Below, piece after piece: positions 12,089 through 22,261 of a stretch of 64,000 nt of DNA (position 1 is its first letter; every line of letters starts with the position of its first letter). A model generated the notes under the pieces. The model searched no databases and was not told the origin of the DNA. It saw only the letters and a program-made list of their open reading frames with translations. This stretch comes from Sesamum alatum (taxonomy: Eukaryota; Streptophyta; Magnoliopsida; Lamiales; Pedaliaceae). The position numbers and the translations under genes were made by a program. The stretch is taken from positions 25,838,979 to 25,902,978 of the forward strand of contig JACGWO010000011.1 in assembly GCA_034509735.1 (NCBI GenBank), written 5' to 3'.

Positions 12089-12379
12089 GGAAAAAATGCA
12101 ATTTTCATTCTGTAATTTAGGAGTATGATAATTTTGATTTTGCACGAATTGACTTTTGCAATTTAGTCTCGTAAATTTTAAAATTTGATAATTTTGGTCT
12201 CATCTCGTCGAAAGTCCCAATCGTCAAGGTCATGTGCCCAACATATGCATTTTTTCTGGCAAAAAAGGACCAAGATTGTCAAATTTTAAAGTTACAGGAC
12301 TCAATTGCGAAAATTAATTTGTACATGACGAAAATTACCATGCCTCTTAAATTACAGGACGAAAATTGCAATTTTTCCT
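12089..12379. repeat. Foldback 'GGTCC' family element
   Basis: Left GGAAAAAATGCAATTTTCATTC with TAATTTAGGAGT. Right TAAATTACAGGACGAAAATTGC followed by AATTTTTCC. The centre holds CATGTGCCCAACATATGCATT, a word pair shared with the copies at 21996, 39499 and 40494. Confidence 0.7.
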
Positions 12380-13230
12380 GTAAATGCGACTCATACTTCA
12401 CAATTGGGATTAACAAAGGAGTGATAAAAAAGATTCAAAAACCACTCAAATTGTACGAGTAAAGTCGAGTCCAACTGTTTATTAATATCATTATTATTTA
12501 TTGAATAAATTGAATTAAGTTTAAATTTAAAGTAAAACTGCATCACGCTTATTGGTTTGGCTTTGGTAAAAAATCGTAAAGAATCGAACTATTAAATATA
12601 TATTATGCAATATTTTAATGAATATGAATGGATTTCAAATTCTTCTCAAATGGAGTAATTTGAAATCCTTTCTCCAAATTGAGTTTTATCGAGTTCTCTC
12701 TCTTGAGAGTTTGTGTTCTCTCTGCATGAGGGGGTTAGGGTTCTTTTCATGGTCGTTGTAGGTGGGTTGGGCGAGTATTTGTTGCCCTCCTTGACGGTTT
12801 CAAGCTTCTCTGACATTATGTTTGGGCATGGCGGTGGCCGACGTTTTCTTTCCGTGGGTGCAGCGCAGGGTGAAGGCTTGTCTTGGGGGCCCCTCGTCTC
12901 CCCCTCCTCTTTGGATCAGTTTTCTGTTTTTCTTGGTTTTCTTGTTTTTGTGTGATCGTTGGTCTTTTAATTACTAGGTTTAGTCGTTTTTTCGCTGCTT
13001 TAGGTCCCCCTTCGTTCGTCTTGTTCTCTTTGTTTCTTTTCCTCTCTTGCTTGTCTACCGGTGTGCTTACTATCATCGCCTTCCGGGACTCCGGGGGGTG
13101 CGTTTGTTGGTTAGATCTTTTTCTTTTCCAGGTCCATAGGGAAGGCCAGCAGAGGGGCGCGCATGTTTCATGGTACACTAGGGGTTTCTGCTACAGGTTC
13201 TCTCTCTTCGGCACTCGGGTCCGCATCTTG

Positions 13231-13884
13231 ATGGAGACGGAAATCAAGCATTTGGGGCTCTCCAATTAACCGAGGATGAGGGCAACGGCCTGCGTCTTTC
13301 TTATGAACTTTGGGAGGAGTCTACGGATGATGGTCACCTGTTTTTGGTCGGTAGGCTTCTTGTCAACAGAGATGTCAACTTTGAGGGTTTGGTGCAATCT
13401 CTAAAGAGTATGATGAATCCGGTGAAAGGGATGGACATTAAGGCCTTGTCGGAGGGCCGGTTCCTCCTCCGTTTCCACCATGCCATCGACAAACAGAGGA
13501 TCTTGGCGGGTTGCCCATGGAGTTTTGAAAAGAATTTGATCATCCTCAGTGACGTCCCAGCCAGTGCGAACCCTATGCATGTTGATCTCAATTGGTGCGA
13601 CTTCGTGGTTCATGTTCATGATCTCCCTTTAAGCAAGATGAAGAGGGTGTGGCGCGACATGTGGGAAACCGCTTGGGGCTCTTCAAGGAACTTGAGACGG
13701 ACGAACACGACCATGCATGGGGAGCAACACTTCGTATGCGGGTTGCTCTCAATATCAACTCTCCGCTCACTCGGGCTTTGAAACTTCTTGCACCGTCAGG
13801 GGAGGAGCTTGTGATCTCTTTCACGTATGAACGCCTTCCAAACTTCTGTTACATCTGTGGGAGGTTGGGCCACATCTATTTCCA
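13231..13884 (+). pseudogene. LINE ORF1-like protein (DUF4283 plus CCHC zinc knuckle), frameshifted
   Basis: Starts at the ATG at 13231 (METEIKHLG). It continues after a frameshift near 13264 as TEDEGNGLRLSYELW, then VGRLLVNRDVNFEGL, FLLRFHHAIDKQRIL and GCPWSFEKNL, the DUF4283 signature. It shifts again near 13650 into HVGNRLGLFKE and ends in the knuckle YERLPNFCYICGRLGHI. Two frameshifts make it non-functional. Proteins of this type are nucleic-acid-binding partners of plant L1 reverse transcriptases. Confidence 0.8.
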
Positions 13885-15450
13885 ACAGATCTTCGCCTCT
13901 ACGGATCCGGATCCGAGTGCCGTTGATGACATACTTGCAGCAGTAACCCCTAAGGTGACCCAGGAGATGAACGATGCCTTTCTGCTTCCCATCTCCCCGG
14001 ACGAGGTAAATTTAGCGCTTGACCAAATGCACCCCTTCAAATCACCCAGTCCGGACGGTATGTCTCCTATCTTTTTTCAGCATTTTTGGAATATTATTGG
14101 CCTTGACATCACTACTTGTGTGCTTAACTTCTTGAATAACTATGTGCTTTCTTCTCAATTTAATGACACTCATATAGCCCTTCTCCCAAAATGCGCTCAT
14201 CCCGAGTCAGTATCCCAGTACCGGCCCATCAGTCTTTGCAGTGTCATCTATAAACTAGCCTCCAAATCCCTCGCTAATAGGTTAAAACCCCTCTTACACA
14301 ACCTTATTTCCGAGAACCAATCCGCTTTTATACACGGTCGCCTCATCACTGACAATGTCTTGGTCGCCTACGAGACAAACCATTACTTTGCCCACAAACG
14401 GGCGGGGAAAGTCGGCTACGCAGACATAAAACTTGATATCAGCAAAGTGTATGACCGTGTGGAGTGGCTTTTTCTTGAGAGGGCTATGCTCAGACTAGGT
14501 TTTCATTCTCAATTAGTCAAACTAGTTATGTCTTGTGTTTCCACAGTTTCTTACTCTGTCTTGTTTAATGGCATCCCAGGAACACCATTCGTTCCCGCAA
14601 GGGGAATCCGCCAAGGAGACCCACTGTCCCTGTATCTTTTTCTGTTTTGTGCAAAAGCTTAGTTGTTTGATCCACAAGGAGGAGGCCGAGGGTAGGATCC
14701 ATGGCGTGGCCGTAAGCCGGGGCACTCCAAGGGTGGCGCACCTCCTATTTGTGGATGATAATCTCCTATTTTGCCAAGCAATCCACGAGTCATTTTCTTG
14801 TGTTCGAACAGTGCTCGCTCGCTTTGAGGAAGCTTGTGGGCTCGCAATCAACTTTCAAAAGTCAACGGTGTCCTTCAGTAAGAACACGCCACCCGAGCTT
14901 CAACAGGAGCTTGCTCATCTTTTTGGGGTGGAGCGTGTGGACAAACATGAAAAATACTTGGGCTTGCCGTCGGTGGTCGGGCGCAACAAACGAAAGTTGT
15001 TCAAGGGTCTGAAGGACAGAGTGTCGGGGAAGATGGAGTCATGGAATGCCAAGCGGTTTTCCCAAGCGGGTCGCTCCATTCTTATCAAAGCGGTTATTGA
15101 GGTCATTCCAACTTACGTGATGAGTTGTTTACTTTTTTCGGACGGGCTGCTGCGCGAATTGGAGAGCTTGGCTGCACAATTCTTTTGGGACCATAGCAAT
15201 CGGCCGAGTATCCACTAGGTGAGTTGGTGGAAATTGTGTAAGCATAAGCACCACGGCGGTTTGGGCTTCCGGGAACTGCGAGCTTTCAATCTTGCTATGC
15301 TAGCCAAACAAGCGTGGCAGCTCTTATGGAACCAGACTCACTGTTCCAACGAATTATGCGCTGCAAATAATTCCCCCATTCGGATTTCTTCCATGACGAA
15401 TTGGGCGCCCAGCCGTCGTTCTCATGGAAGTCCATATTGGCAACTCGGGA
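13885..15450 (+). pseudogene. LINE reverse transcriptase, frameshifted
   Basis: RT motifs appear in order: FKSPSPDGMSPIFFQHFW, ALLPKCAHPESVSQYRPISL, NQSAFIHGRLITDNVLVAYE, KLDISKVYDRVEW (motif A aspartate kept), RGIRQGDPLSLYLFL, and after a frameshift near 14650 LLFVDDNLLFC (motif C, FVDD where FADD is usual). The thumb-like region GLPSVVGRNK and SILIKAVIEVIPTYVMSC follows. A stop at 15217-15219 and later shifts break the frame. It was an RNA-dependent DNA polymerase for target-primed integration and cannot be functional as read. Confidence 0.85.
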
Positions 15451-15799
15451 AGTAATTGTAGCCGGGCTACGCTGGAGGGTGGGGGATGGGAAAAGCATCA
15501 ATATTGCAGCAGATCCGTGGCTGCCGCGGCCTATCACCTTCAGGCTTACCTCCCCGCCTCGCTCGCTGCTAGAAGATGCTGCGTTTTCCAATCTGCTCTC
15601 GGTTGATGGGGCGTCGTGGCTCGAAGGCAAGGTGCGTAAGGAGTTCTCTCACTCGGATGCTGAATGTGTGCTGCAAATTCACCCTCATCCTGGCTGTTGG
15701 GACGCGATCGTTTGGCACTTTGACGCTCAAGGGCGGTTTTTGATGAAAAGTGCTTACTCAGTGGCGCTTGCAGATAAAGCCCGGGCAGGATGCTCCAAG

Positions 15800-16268
15800 A
15801 AATTGCGATAACCTTGGCATAACGGATGCGTGGCGTTTCATCTGGAAAGCTCCCGTGGCTCCAAAAGTTCAACTTTTTCCCTGGAAAGTGTGCCTTGAGG
15901 CGATCCCAACGGCGATTAACTTGAGGCTTCGAGGGATGGCGGTGGGCGAGGGCTGCTACCGGTGTTCGATGGCTGAGGAGACTACCTTGCATGATCTGCT
16001 CCATTGCTCTTTTTCTCGCCAGGTCTGGGCTTTGGTGGGCCTCCCATGGGTGAAAATTCATCTCCCGGCCGCACCGCCTGAGGACTGGCTGCGGGAAGTG
16101 CGACAAGGGTTGGATAGTACTCAATTCGGTCTTTTTCTTCTTACTTGTTAGCGCCTGTGGCACAACCGTAACGCGTGGATCTTTGAGGGCCGCCGGGAGG
16201 AACCCCTGGCGGTGGCAATGGCAGCCCAACGTCGTTTCTTTTGCTTCAGTACAGTCCCCCCAGAGCAT
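15800..16268 (+). pseudogene. LINE zf-RVT (reverse transcriptase zinc-binding) region
   Basis: Contains FIWKAPVAPKVQLFPWKVC, GCYRCSMAEETTLHDLLHC and VWALVGLPW, the C-x2-C...H-x4-C layout of the zf-RVT domain at the C-terminal end of plant LINE polymerases. A stop falls at 16149. WHNRNAWIFEGRREEP continues in frame beyond it. Confidence 0.75.
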
Positions 16269-16664
16269 TAGCTTTAGGAGTTAGGATGTTGCTCTTTTCT
16301 TGGTTTTTCCTGCACCTGAACGTCTTTTGTTTGGCTATTTTCGTTTTTACTGCTTGATCCTTTCAATAATATTTCTTTTTCTCAAAAAAACAAATATATT
16401 ATGTAAATTTTAAATTATAATATATAAAATAATTTGATAAAATTAATTAGTTATTTAAAAAATTTTAATATTTACTTAATAGAAATCCGAAGTACTTAGA
16501 GTGCAGTACATTGCAAAGTTCATTTTTGTAAAAGTTAGATTTGGCTTTCGAAGTTAAAACAAGCTCATGATTTTCTGTTTCTCAAAGGCAAGAAAAAAAA
16601 TGAAAGAAACATAAATTGGAGATGAAAATCCTTTTCACGGGAGAACGTATCTTTCATAATCTCA

Positions 16665-16905
16665 TTTTTTTTTTTTTGATGAAATATTATTAAATATTGA
16701 AACAAATCCATTACAATTCGTTCTATTGAACATGAATATCTGCATAAAGAGAATTACAACAATTGCACCTTGGTCAACAATCTAAACAACATCATCCAAA
16801 CAACACCTACTGATTACAGTAGAATTACATACACCTATTATACAGTAGAATAATATCCCACGCATTTGATGGGTTTCGAACCCATAACCTCTAAGATAAG
16901 TATTT
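16665..16905 (-). repeat. SINE-like repeat with tRNA B-box and A-tail
   Basis: Read on the minus strand, the element begins near 16900 with a pol III B-box-like GGTTCGAAACCC (16872..16884). It ends at a poly(A) run (T's at 16665-16677) preceded by TTTAATAATATTTCATC. No clear A box or target duplication was seen, so it may be 5'-truncated or another short retroposon. Confidence 0.4.
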
Positions 16906-16950
16906 TTTTACTTTTTATTCTTCGGGACCAAGTTTTGTTCTTCAATTAAT

Positions 16951-16966
16951 ATCTTCTTCTTCTTCT

Positions 16967-17032
<66 letters not shown>
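16951..17032. repeat. Compound microsatellite (CTT)n(CT)n
   Basis: Seven CTT units run directly into about 30 CT units, ending 28 bases before the left terminus of the CACTA element. Confidence 0.95.
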
Positions 17033-17035
<3 letters not shown>

Positions 17036-17089
17036 GTTCCTCCTCTTCTTTCATTCTTTTCACTATAAAAAAATCAATTGATTGTTTCA

Positions 17090-17660
17090 GATTTTGTAAC
17101 GATCAAATTTTTTTTTGGAATGACTTTCTAAATCTTGTAACAGTCGTTGTAACGACAAACAATCCGTTCCTATAACATGAGTTAAAAAATAATTGTAACA
17201 CTAGAAAAGCCATTCGAACTTGTCGCGCACCTTGTAACGGTACAAGAAACCGTTACAAAAATTGACTTAATGCAGAAATTGATGTTGGAACTCATTTAAG
17301 AATGGCCAATGTGAATTAATAAGATATGTACTTGGTACGGACTTTGTTACACATGTGGTGATAATTTTATATTACAATTGGAGCGGTCCTTTCCACACTT
17401 TTTGTCACAGAGAGGGCTATTTTGTAACGGTTTTGGAACTGTCATTGTATTATGTATTTGACCATAACTGTAATGGCCTTTTGTGACAATCCTTGCGCAT
17501 GTTTGTTGTGGTGTTGGAACGGTTTTTGTCCCTATTTTTTGAGCGTTTATTTAAACGGTTTTGTACTAGTGCTTGTAACTTGTGTACATTCGGTCTTTGG
17601 AACGGTTTTGTGGATGCTACGCACATAGTTTGGAACAGCTTTTCGAATTGCTCCCAGGTT
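17090..17660. repeat. CACTA left subterminal repeat array (GTAACGG words)
   Basis: Copies and variants of TTGTAACGG and CCGTTACAA occur in both orientations, for example TTGTAACGGTACAAG and AACCGTTACAA near 17232-17262 and TTTTGTAACGGTTTTGG near 17411. In En/Spm such subterminal repeats bind the TNPA protein, and the same role is inferred here. Confidence 0.75.
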
Positions 17661-17932
17661 GTGTGCTATTAAAATAATTTCCTAGGACCCATGCAAAAGC
17701 CATTACAAATTTAATCTATTTTTTAATAATTTAATAATTTTTATATTAGTATAATATTAATTTTTATAATTTGTTGTTGAATTTGTTGAATATGAAAGTT
17801 TTTATATATTATCTATCAAGAAAAAGTAGTAAAAATATAATTAATAAAATTAAAATTATATTTATAAAATTTTATTTAAAATATACATACAATTTTTGTT
17901 AAAAATAAAAATGAAAACTACAAAACCCGACC

Positions 17933-18385
17933 CTAATCTACATCTAAATCGGGCTCCCCGTCTTCTGCCTCATCGTTGTGTGCCGGGGGATCAGCTGGAT
18001 ACTGGGCCGGTGGAGGCTCGGACAAGTTGGTCGTCAAACGCATTACGATCTGTTCGAGCCTCCTGACTCGATCATCGATGATCGGGCGTTGCTTTTGTGG
18101 TGGCTGGGGCGGTGAGCAGTGGACAAGCTGGGTTGCGATGGTCCAACAATCGAGTGGTGGGCTTTGGATCATCGATGATCGGGCGTTGCTCTTGTGGTGG
18201 CTGGGGCTGTGAGCAGTGGACAAGTTGGGTTGCGATGGTCCAACAATCGGAACTAAGCTCGGGCATCTTAGAACCGCTTCCGCAGGAATCAATCGGTTTG
18301 CCACCAGACTGCCTTCTACATGGACTCGTCGTTGCAATCCCACCAATAAATAAGCTGCAGATTCACATAGTAAAAAAAATTGCAA
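17933..18385 (-). pseudogene. C-terminal part of a CACTA-encoded protein
   Basis: The minus-strand frame ends in RRLEQIVMRLTTNLSEPP and an acidic tail, EAEDGEPDLDVD. A short stretch upstream (about 18430-18485, HMLFWVDNLK followed by a GT donor) may be its preceding exon. The middle is a 97-bp tandem duplication encoding Pro/Gln-rich sequence. The exact protein is not recognised. Location in the element suggests the accessory CACTA protein or the transposase tail. Confidence 0.4.
18070..18249. repeat. 97-bp tandem duplication inside the CACTA element
   Basis: GATCATCGATGATCGGGCGT starts at 18070 and again at 18167. The second copy runs to about 18249 with a few substitutions. The period is not a multiple of three, so it breaks any reading frame. 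Confidence 0.9.
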
Positions 18386-18555
18386 GTAATCGATAAAATT
18401 GACATTTCAATGCATAATTAAGGATAAATCTTACCTTAAGATTATCAACCCAAAACAGCATGTGCTCCAGCAGAATCTGCTTTATGCATCGACCTAAAAA
18501 AATAATTAAAAATTAAAATTGGATAAATTCAATGAAAATAATTTAATACATTTTT

Positions 18556-20138
18556 CTACATTACCTCACATTGTGGAGGCTGATGTAGTGACTTATAGAC
18601 TGCGGTGGTACTTAAGGCGTTGGTGGTGGTAAATCCAACGACCGAGGGGGCCTGTGAACTACCGACCTTCGCGGTCGATGATCCCATAGTGATCGATCTA
18701 CTGGCGGGGCCTGTGGCAGCGGAGGTCATCCCATAAGCGGGTAGATCGTTCACGGTCCACATCAATGTCACGCGCATCATGAATGTTTGGTTGGTAGCAT
18801 TGTCGTGCGTCCGTACACCCACATGCCATAATTACAATAGCTCCTCGGTCAACAGCTCTAGATAGACATCGATAAGACGTTTCGAATTAGATAGGCCAGG
18901 GATCACCATCGTGAGGAACATATACTTAGACTTCATGCACATTTTCGATGGGAGATTGTATGGTGTAAGTATAACGGGCCAACATGAGTAATTTTACCAT
19001 ACTGCCCGTGTGACACAATATGCATAGCCCCAACCTAATATTACGGGGCTCCAATGCAAAGTCAGGATATGTCTGGTCGAAATGCCTCCAAGCCTCTGCA
19101 TTGGACGAATAACTCACGGAGCCCTCCTCCGTCTGATGTGTGCCATGCCACGCTATGTGCGCAGTAGTCGCTGTCAAAGCACACAACCTCTACAATGGGG
19201 AAGTAAGTTGTAGGTACCTAAGAACGACATACGGGAACTTCTTGCGGCGCGAGTCTCACTGCCTGTCGGCTTGTACCTAGCCCTCCACAAAATTTATAGT
19301 AGTCCAGATCAATGTCATCCTCCCAGTACAACATGCAACCCCTTTTACACGCATCAATCTTCTTAACAGGTAAACCCAAGTCTCTTATTAATTTCTTCAT
19401 ACTATAGTAATCAGGGGGGAAAGTGTGATTGCGGGGCTTTATATGATCAGCCCACTGACACAGTTGATCATCATATGTTGGTTCGAAATGCCCTCGGCCT
19501 TGATATTCACCAAACTAGCAACCTCCCCCAACTGAAATTGGGTACAATCGCTCCATAATGGCTGGTTGGCAGCACACACTTCATCGAAGAAATGGTCTGA
19601 CAACCTTGACATATAATCATATGGCCTACCCCGTCCCATGAACTAGGACTGACATCAGTAGGACATGACATCAGACCGTCATTAGGCACACCCTCGTGGT
19701 AAGAAGAAAATAAGCTCGTCCGGCTGCATCATAAACCATCCTTTGTGCCCAATCCATCTGTTGTTCATCACCCCAATGCGAACTGTCCTCCTCCTGAGTA
19801 GCTGGGGTTTGCTCCTTCTGCATTGGAAGGGCGATCACAGCATCAAAGTACTCCTGCACCCTCTCCTCGTCGTGCGAAGTCCAATTATAATATTCCGGCA
19901 TAAACCCTTGCCTATATAAGTCAAAATTGACCTCGTCAGTTATTTTAAGCCTTTCTTTTTTGCAGTTCGAACACATGCACCTAATCTTATCTTCGTCCAT
20001 ATGTTGACGCTGAGACTGAGCCCACTCTATGAAAGTTTTAACACAATCCTCAAACCCCGGCATAAGACCCGCCTTATTCGGGAGGTTCGTCTCATACATC
20101 CATCTTCTCATATACATATATTTAGAATTATATTTCAA
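18556..20138 (-). pseudogene. CACTA transposase remnants (Transpos_assoc and Transposase_21 domains)
   Basis: From 20138 leftwards: RRWMYETNLPNKAGLMPGFEDCVKTFIEWA and RCMCSNCKKERLK form the transposase-associated domain. It is followed by LSDHFFDEVCAANQPLW, KKIDACKRGCMLYW, AEAWRHFDQTYPDFALEPRN with RLGLC, and CWPVILTPYNLPSKMCM (frame-shifted), the Transposase_21 signatures. Stops, frameshifts and a missing catalytic middle make it dead. The order and strand agree with the termini. Confidence 0.8.
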
Positions 20139-20379
20139 CCAATAAAAATAACAAAACTATAAACAACTAGCATTTAGTTTAACAAAAAGGGTTCAAATTG
20201 TTACATGGTCCGACCAACTCAAGAGATCAACGGTAAACGATCAAGTGTATGTGAATGATTTGTGGTCGAGAGAGATTGAGAGTGTGTGTGGTTAATCAAG
20301 ACTAAAACAAATGAAATAAATTAAAAATAACATGCAACATAATATATAGGAGAACATGGACCAATTTTTTATAACGGCC

Positions 20380-20965
20380 TTTGCGGCGAAAAATTAGCCA
20401 TTTAAATATAGCCGTTAGAGACATCCATTATTGGAATGGCTTTTGTAACATCTTTAACTTTCGGAAGAAACTGTTGAAATTGGAATGGTTTCTTTTAATT
20501 ATATTTTTATATGATTTTTGTGTACGAATTTGGGAACGTCCTTGCTGCCTTTTCCTCGGCTATTACAATTAGTACATGGCCATTACAAAAATCACACCAA
20601 ATTTATAATGGTTCGCCTTTTGTAACGATTTTTGTAACGGCCATACAAGCTAACACATTTGGTATAATGGCCCCTTCGTGCAGAGTTTGGAACGATGTTT
20701 TTGCGCATGAACCCAAGCCGTTACAAGGTGAACAAGAAATTCTAAAAGCCGTTACAAGATGTAACGGTCTCAATTTTGTAACGGTTATACGCATACCACA
20801 TTTTTTTAACGGGCTTTCTAGCAAATATTTCCGCTCCAAAATTATTAAATCCACTCAGTCAAAACTGTGACATGAGCAAATTATTTTCATTTCAAAATAG
20901 TTACAATGGTCGCGGGTATTGGAACAGCATGAGGCCATTCCAAAATAGCCATTATAAGTCTCGTG
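20380..20965. repeat. CACTA right subterminal repeat array
   Basis: Words such as TTTGTAACGATTTTTGTAAC, AGCCGTTACAAGGTG, AGCCGTTACAAGATGTAAC and TTTTGTAACGGTTATACG repeat in both orientations, mirroring the left array at 17090..17660. Confidence 0.75.
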
Positions 20966-20980
20966 TTTTTTGTAGTGTTT

Positions 20981-21995
20981 GTAGCGTAAAAAATTTGGAC
21001 CAAAATAAGAAATTTGTAAGATTAATTTGTTAATTTGAAAGGAACTTTCATAATTAGGTTTGAATCAATATAAAAGATTAAACATGTTCTATTTCTCTAA
21101 CAAATTTGTTTTTGTATATAGGATATCTGTTAGTTGGAGGTTACGTTTTTAAAAACTTTTAGTTGTATTATGTCTTGAATTATTGTGTATTTGACTTTAA
21201 TTATTTTAAAATCTTGTTACTTTTTGTCACTTAAAGACTTTTAGCTATGTATCCTCTTAAGTTATTATCTATTTGGTTTTCAACTATTTCGATAGTTTGT
21301 TACTTTTTATCAATCGAAGAGCTTTAACTATTTAATATTTTATTTCTGTTATAAGTGTTAAAATCGTACTGAAACTGTCTACAACCGTTCCAAAATCGTA
21401 CTTCCGATTTTGATTTTAAAGTAGCAATTTTGACAAATTATTTTGTGAAATGATTAATAATAATTCAAATTTGAAAATAACTTATAGAATTTTGAAATCG
21501 TAAGGAGATCACTCATCTGACCTAATTTGGGTTTGACAATGTCGAGGATCCATCCCGTAGTCTGGTAAGCGGGTTGGGCTTCGGAAAGTAGACCCGCCAT
21601 TCAGTGATCTGTTGGGTGCTATGGTACGTACATTATAATACAAAATAATATTATTGATAAAATATTATGTATTTAATTTTAAATATATATATATATATAT
21701 TATTTTTAATCTTTGAACATGAGGTGGGCGTTATAAGTAAATAGTGATGGACATATTACAATGATAGTTATTACTGTATTATCTATATATATATATCACT
21801 AATTATTACATATAGTGACAACTGCATGCATTTATAATTAATTATGTCTATGACGTATGGATACGGATATAATGACACTACGATATGAAAAATTAAAAAT
21901 TTGACACGATTATAATATATAATTCTTTATATATATATATATTCATAAAATTAAAATAAGTAATATTAATTTGATAGTACCTTAAAGTAAAGTAA
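20981..21995. other. AT-rich stretch without a gene
   Basis: TA runs near 21685-21700 and 21785-21798, and a short GC-richer patch at about 21538-21620 that I do not recognise. No coding frame. Confidence 0.4.
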
Positions 21996-22220
21996 AGTTG
22001 TAATTTCCGTCCTGTAATTTAGGAGTTGGCAATTTTGGTCCTATAAGAATTGATTTTCACAATTTAGTCCTGTAACTTTAAAAACTTGGCAATTTTGGTC
22101 CTATTTGTCTGGAAAGCCCCAAATTTAAACGTTATGTGTCCGACACATGTGTTTTTCGGTAAAAAAGGGACCAAAATTGTCAATTATTCAAAGTTACAGG
22201 ATGAAAACTGTAATTTTTTT
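21996..22220. repeat. Foldback 'GGTCC' family element, right arm shortened
   Basis: Left arm GTTGTAATTTCCGTCCTG and GGCAATTTTGGTCCTATAAG. The centre has TGTGTCCGACACATGTGTT. The right arm ends AAGTTACAGGATGAAAACTG after only one block. It abuts the LTR fragment that follows. Confidence 0.65.
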
Positions 22221-22261
22221 ATTTTTAGTCCCTTTGTTCAGTATTGCCCTCGACACACCAT

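Larger units (their letters stand above)
12690..16393 (+). mobile_element. LINE (L1-type) retrotransposon, decayed and internally deleted
   Basis: Plus-strand order is a GC-richer 5' leader, an ORF1-like DUF4283 plus zinc-knuckle region, reverse transcriptase, and a zf-RVT region. The 3' end reads TTTCTTTTTCTCAAAAAAAC, the A-tailed end common in plant L1 elements. The endonuclease domain that should separate the zinc knuckle from the RT is absent: CGRLGHI runs almost directly into the RT N-terminus near 13870-13885. Several frameshifts and stops occur. The 5' boundary is approximate. A possible degenerate target duplication (AAATATATTATG-like sequence near 12595 and 16391) is AT-rich and weak. 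Confidence 0.85.
17061..20977 (-). mobile_element. CACTA (En/Spm-type) DNA transposon, defective
   Basis: The left terminus is CACTATAAAAAAATC at 17061 and the right terminus is the inverse TTTTTTGTAGTG ending at 20977. Both are flanked by TTT (17058..17060 and 20978..20980), the 3-bp target duplication expected of CACTA elements. Both subterminal regions are crowded with GTAACGG/CCGTTAC words. The interior, on the minus strand, holds broken transposase pieces. Length is 3.9 kb, much shorter than complete plant CACTA elements. Confidence 0.88.

Noticed and set aside
13649..15218. Overlapping long frames taken as separate host genes
   Set aside because: They are pieces of one frameshifted LINE polyprotein.
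12595..16405. LINE target duplication (AAATATATTATG-like flanks)
   Set aside because: Similar only at AT-rich positions, and the 5' element end is uncertain. Kept out as a claim.
21538..21625. GC-richer patch suspected to be an RNA gene
   Set aside because: No cloverleaf, box motifs or similarity to a known RNA that I could see.
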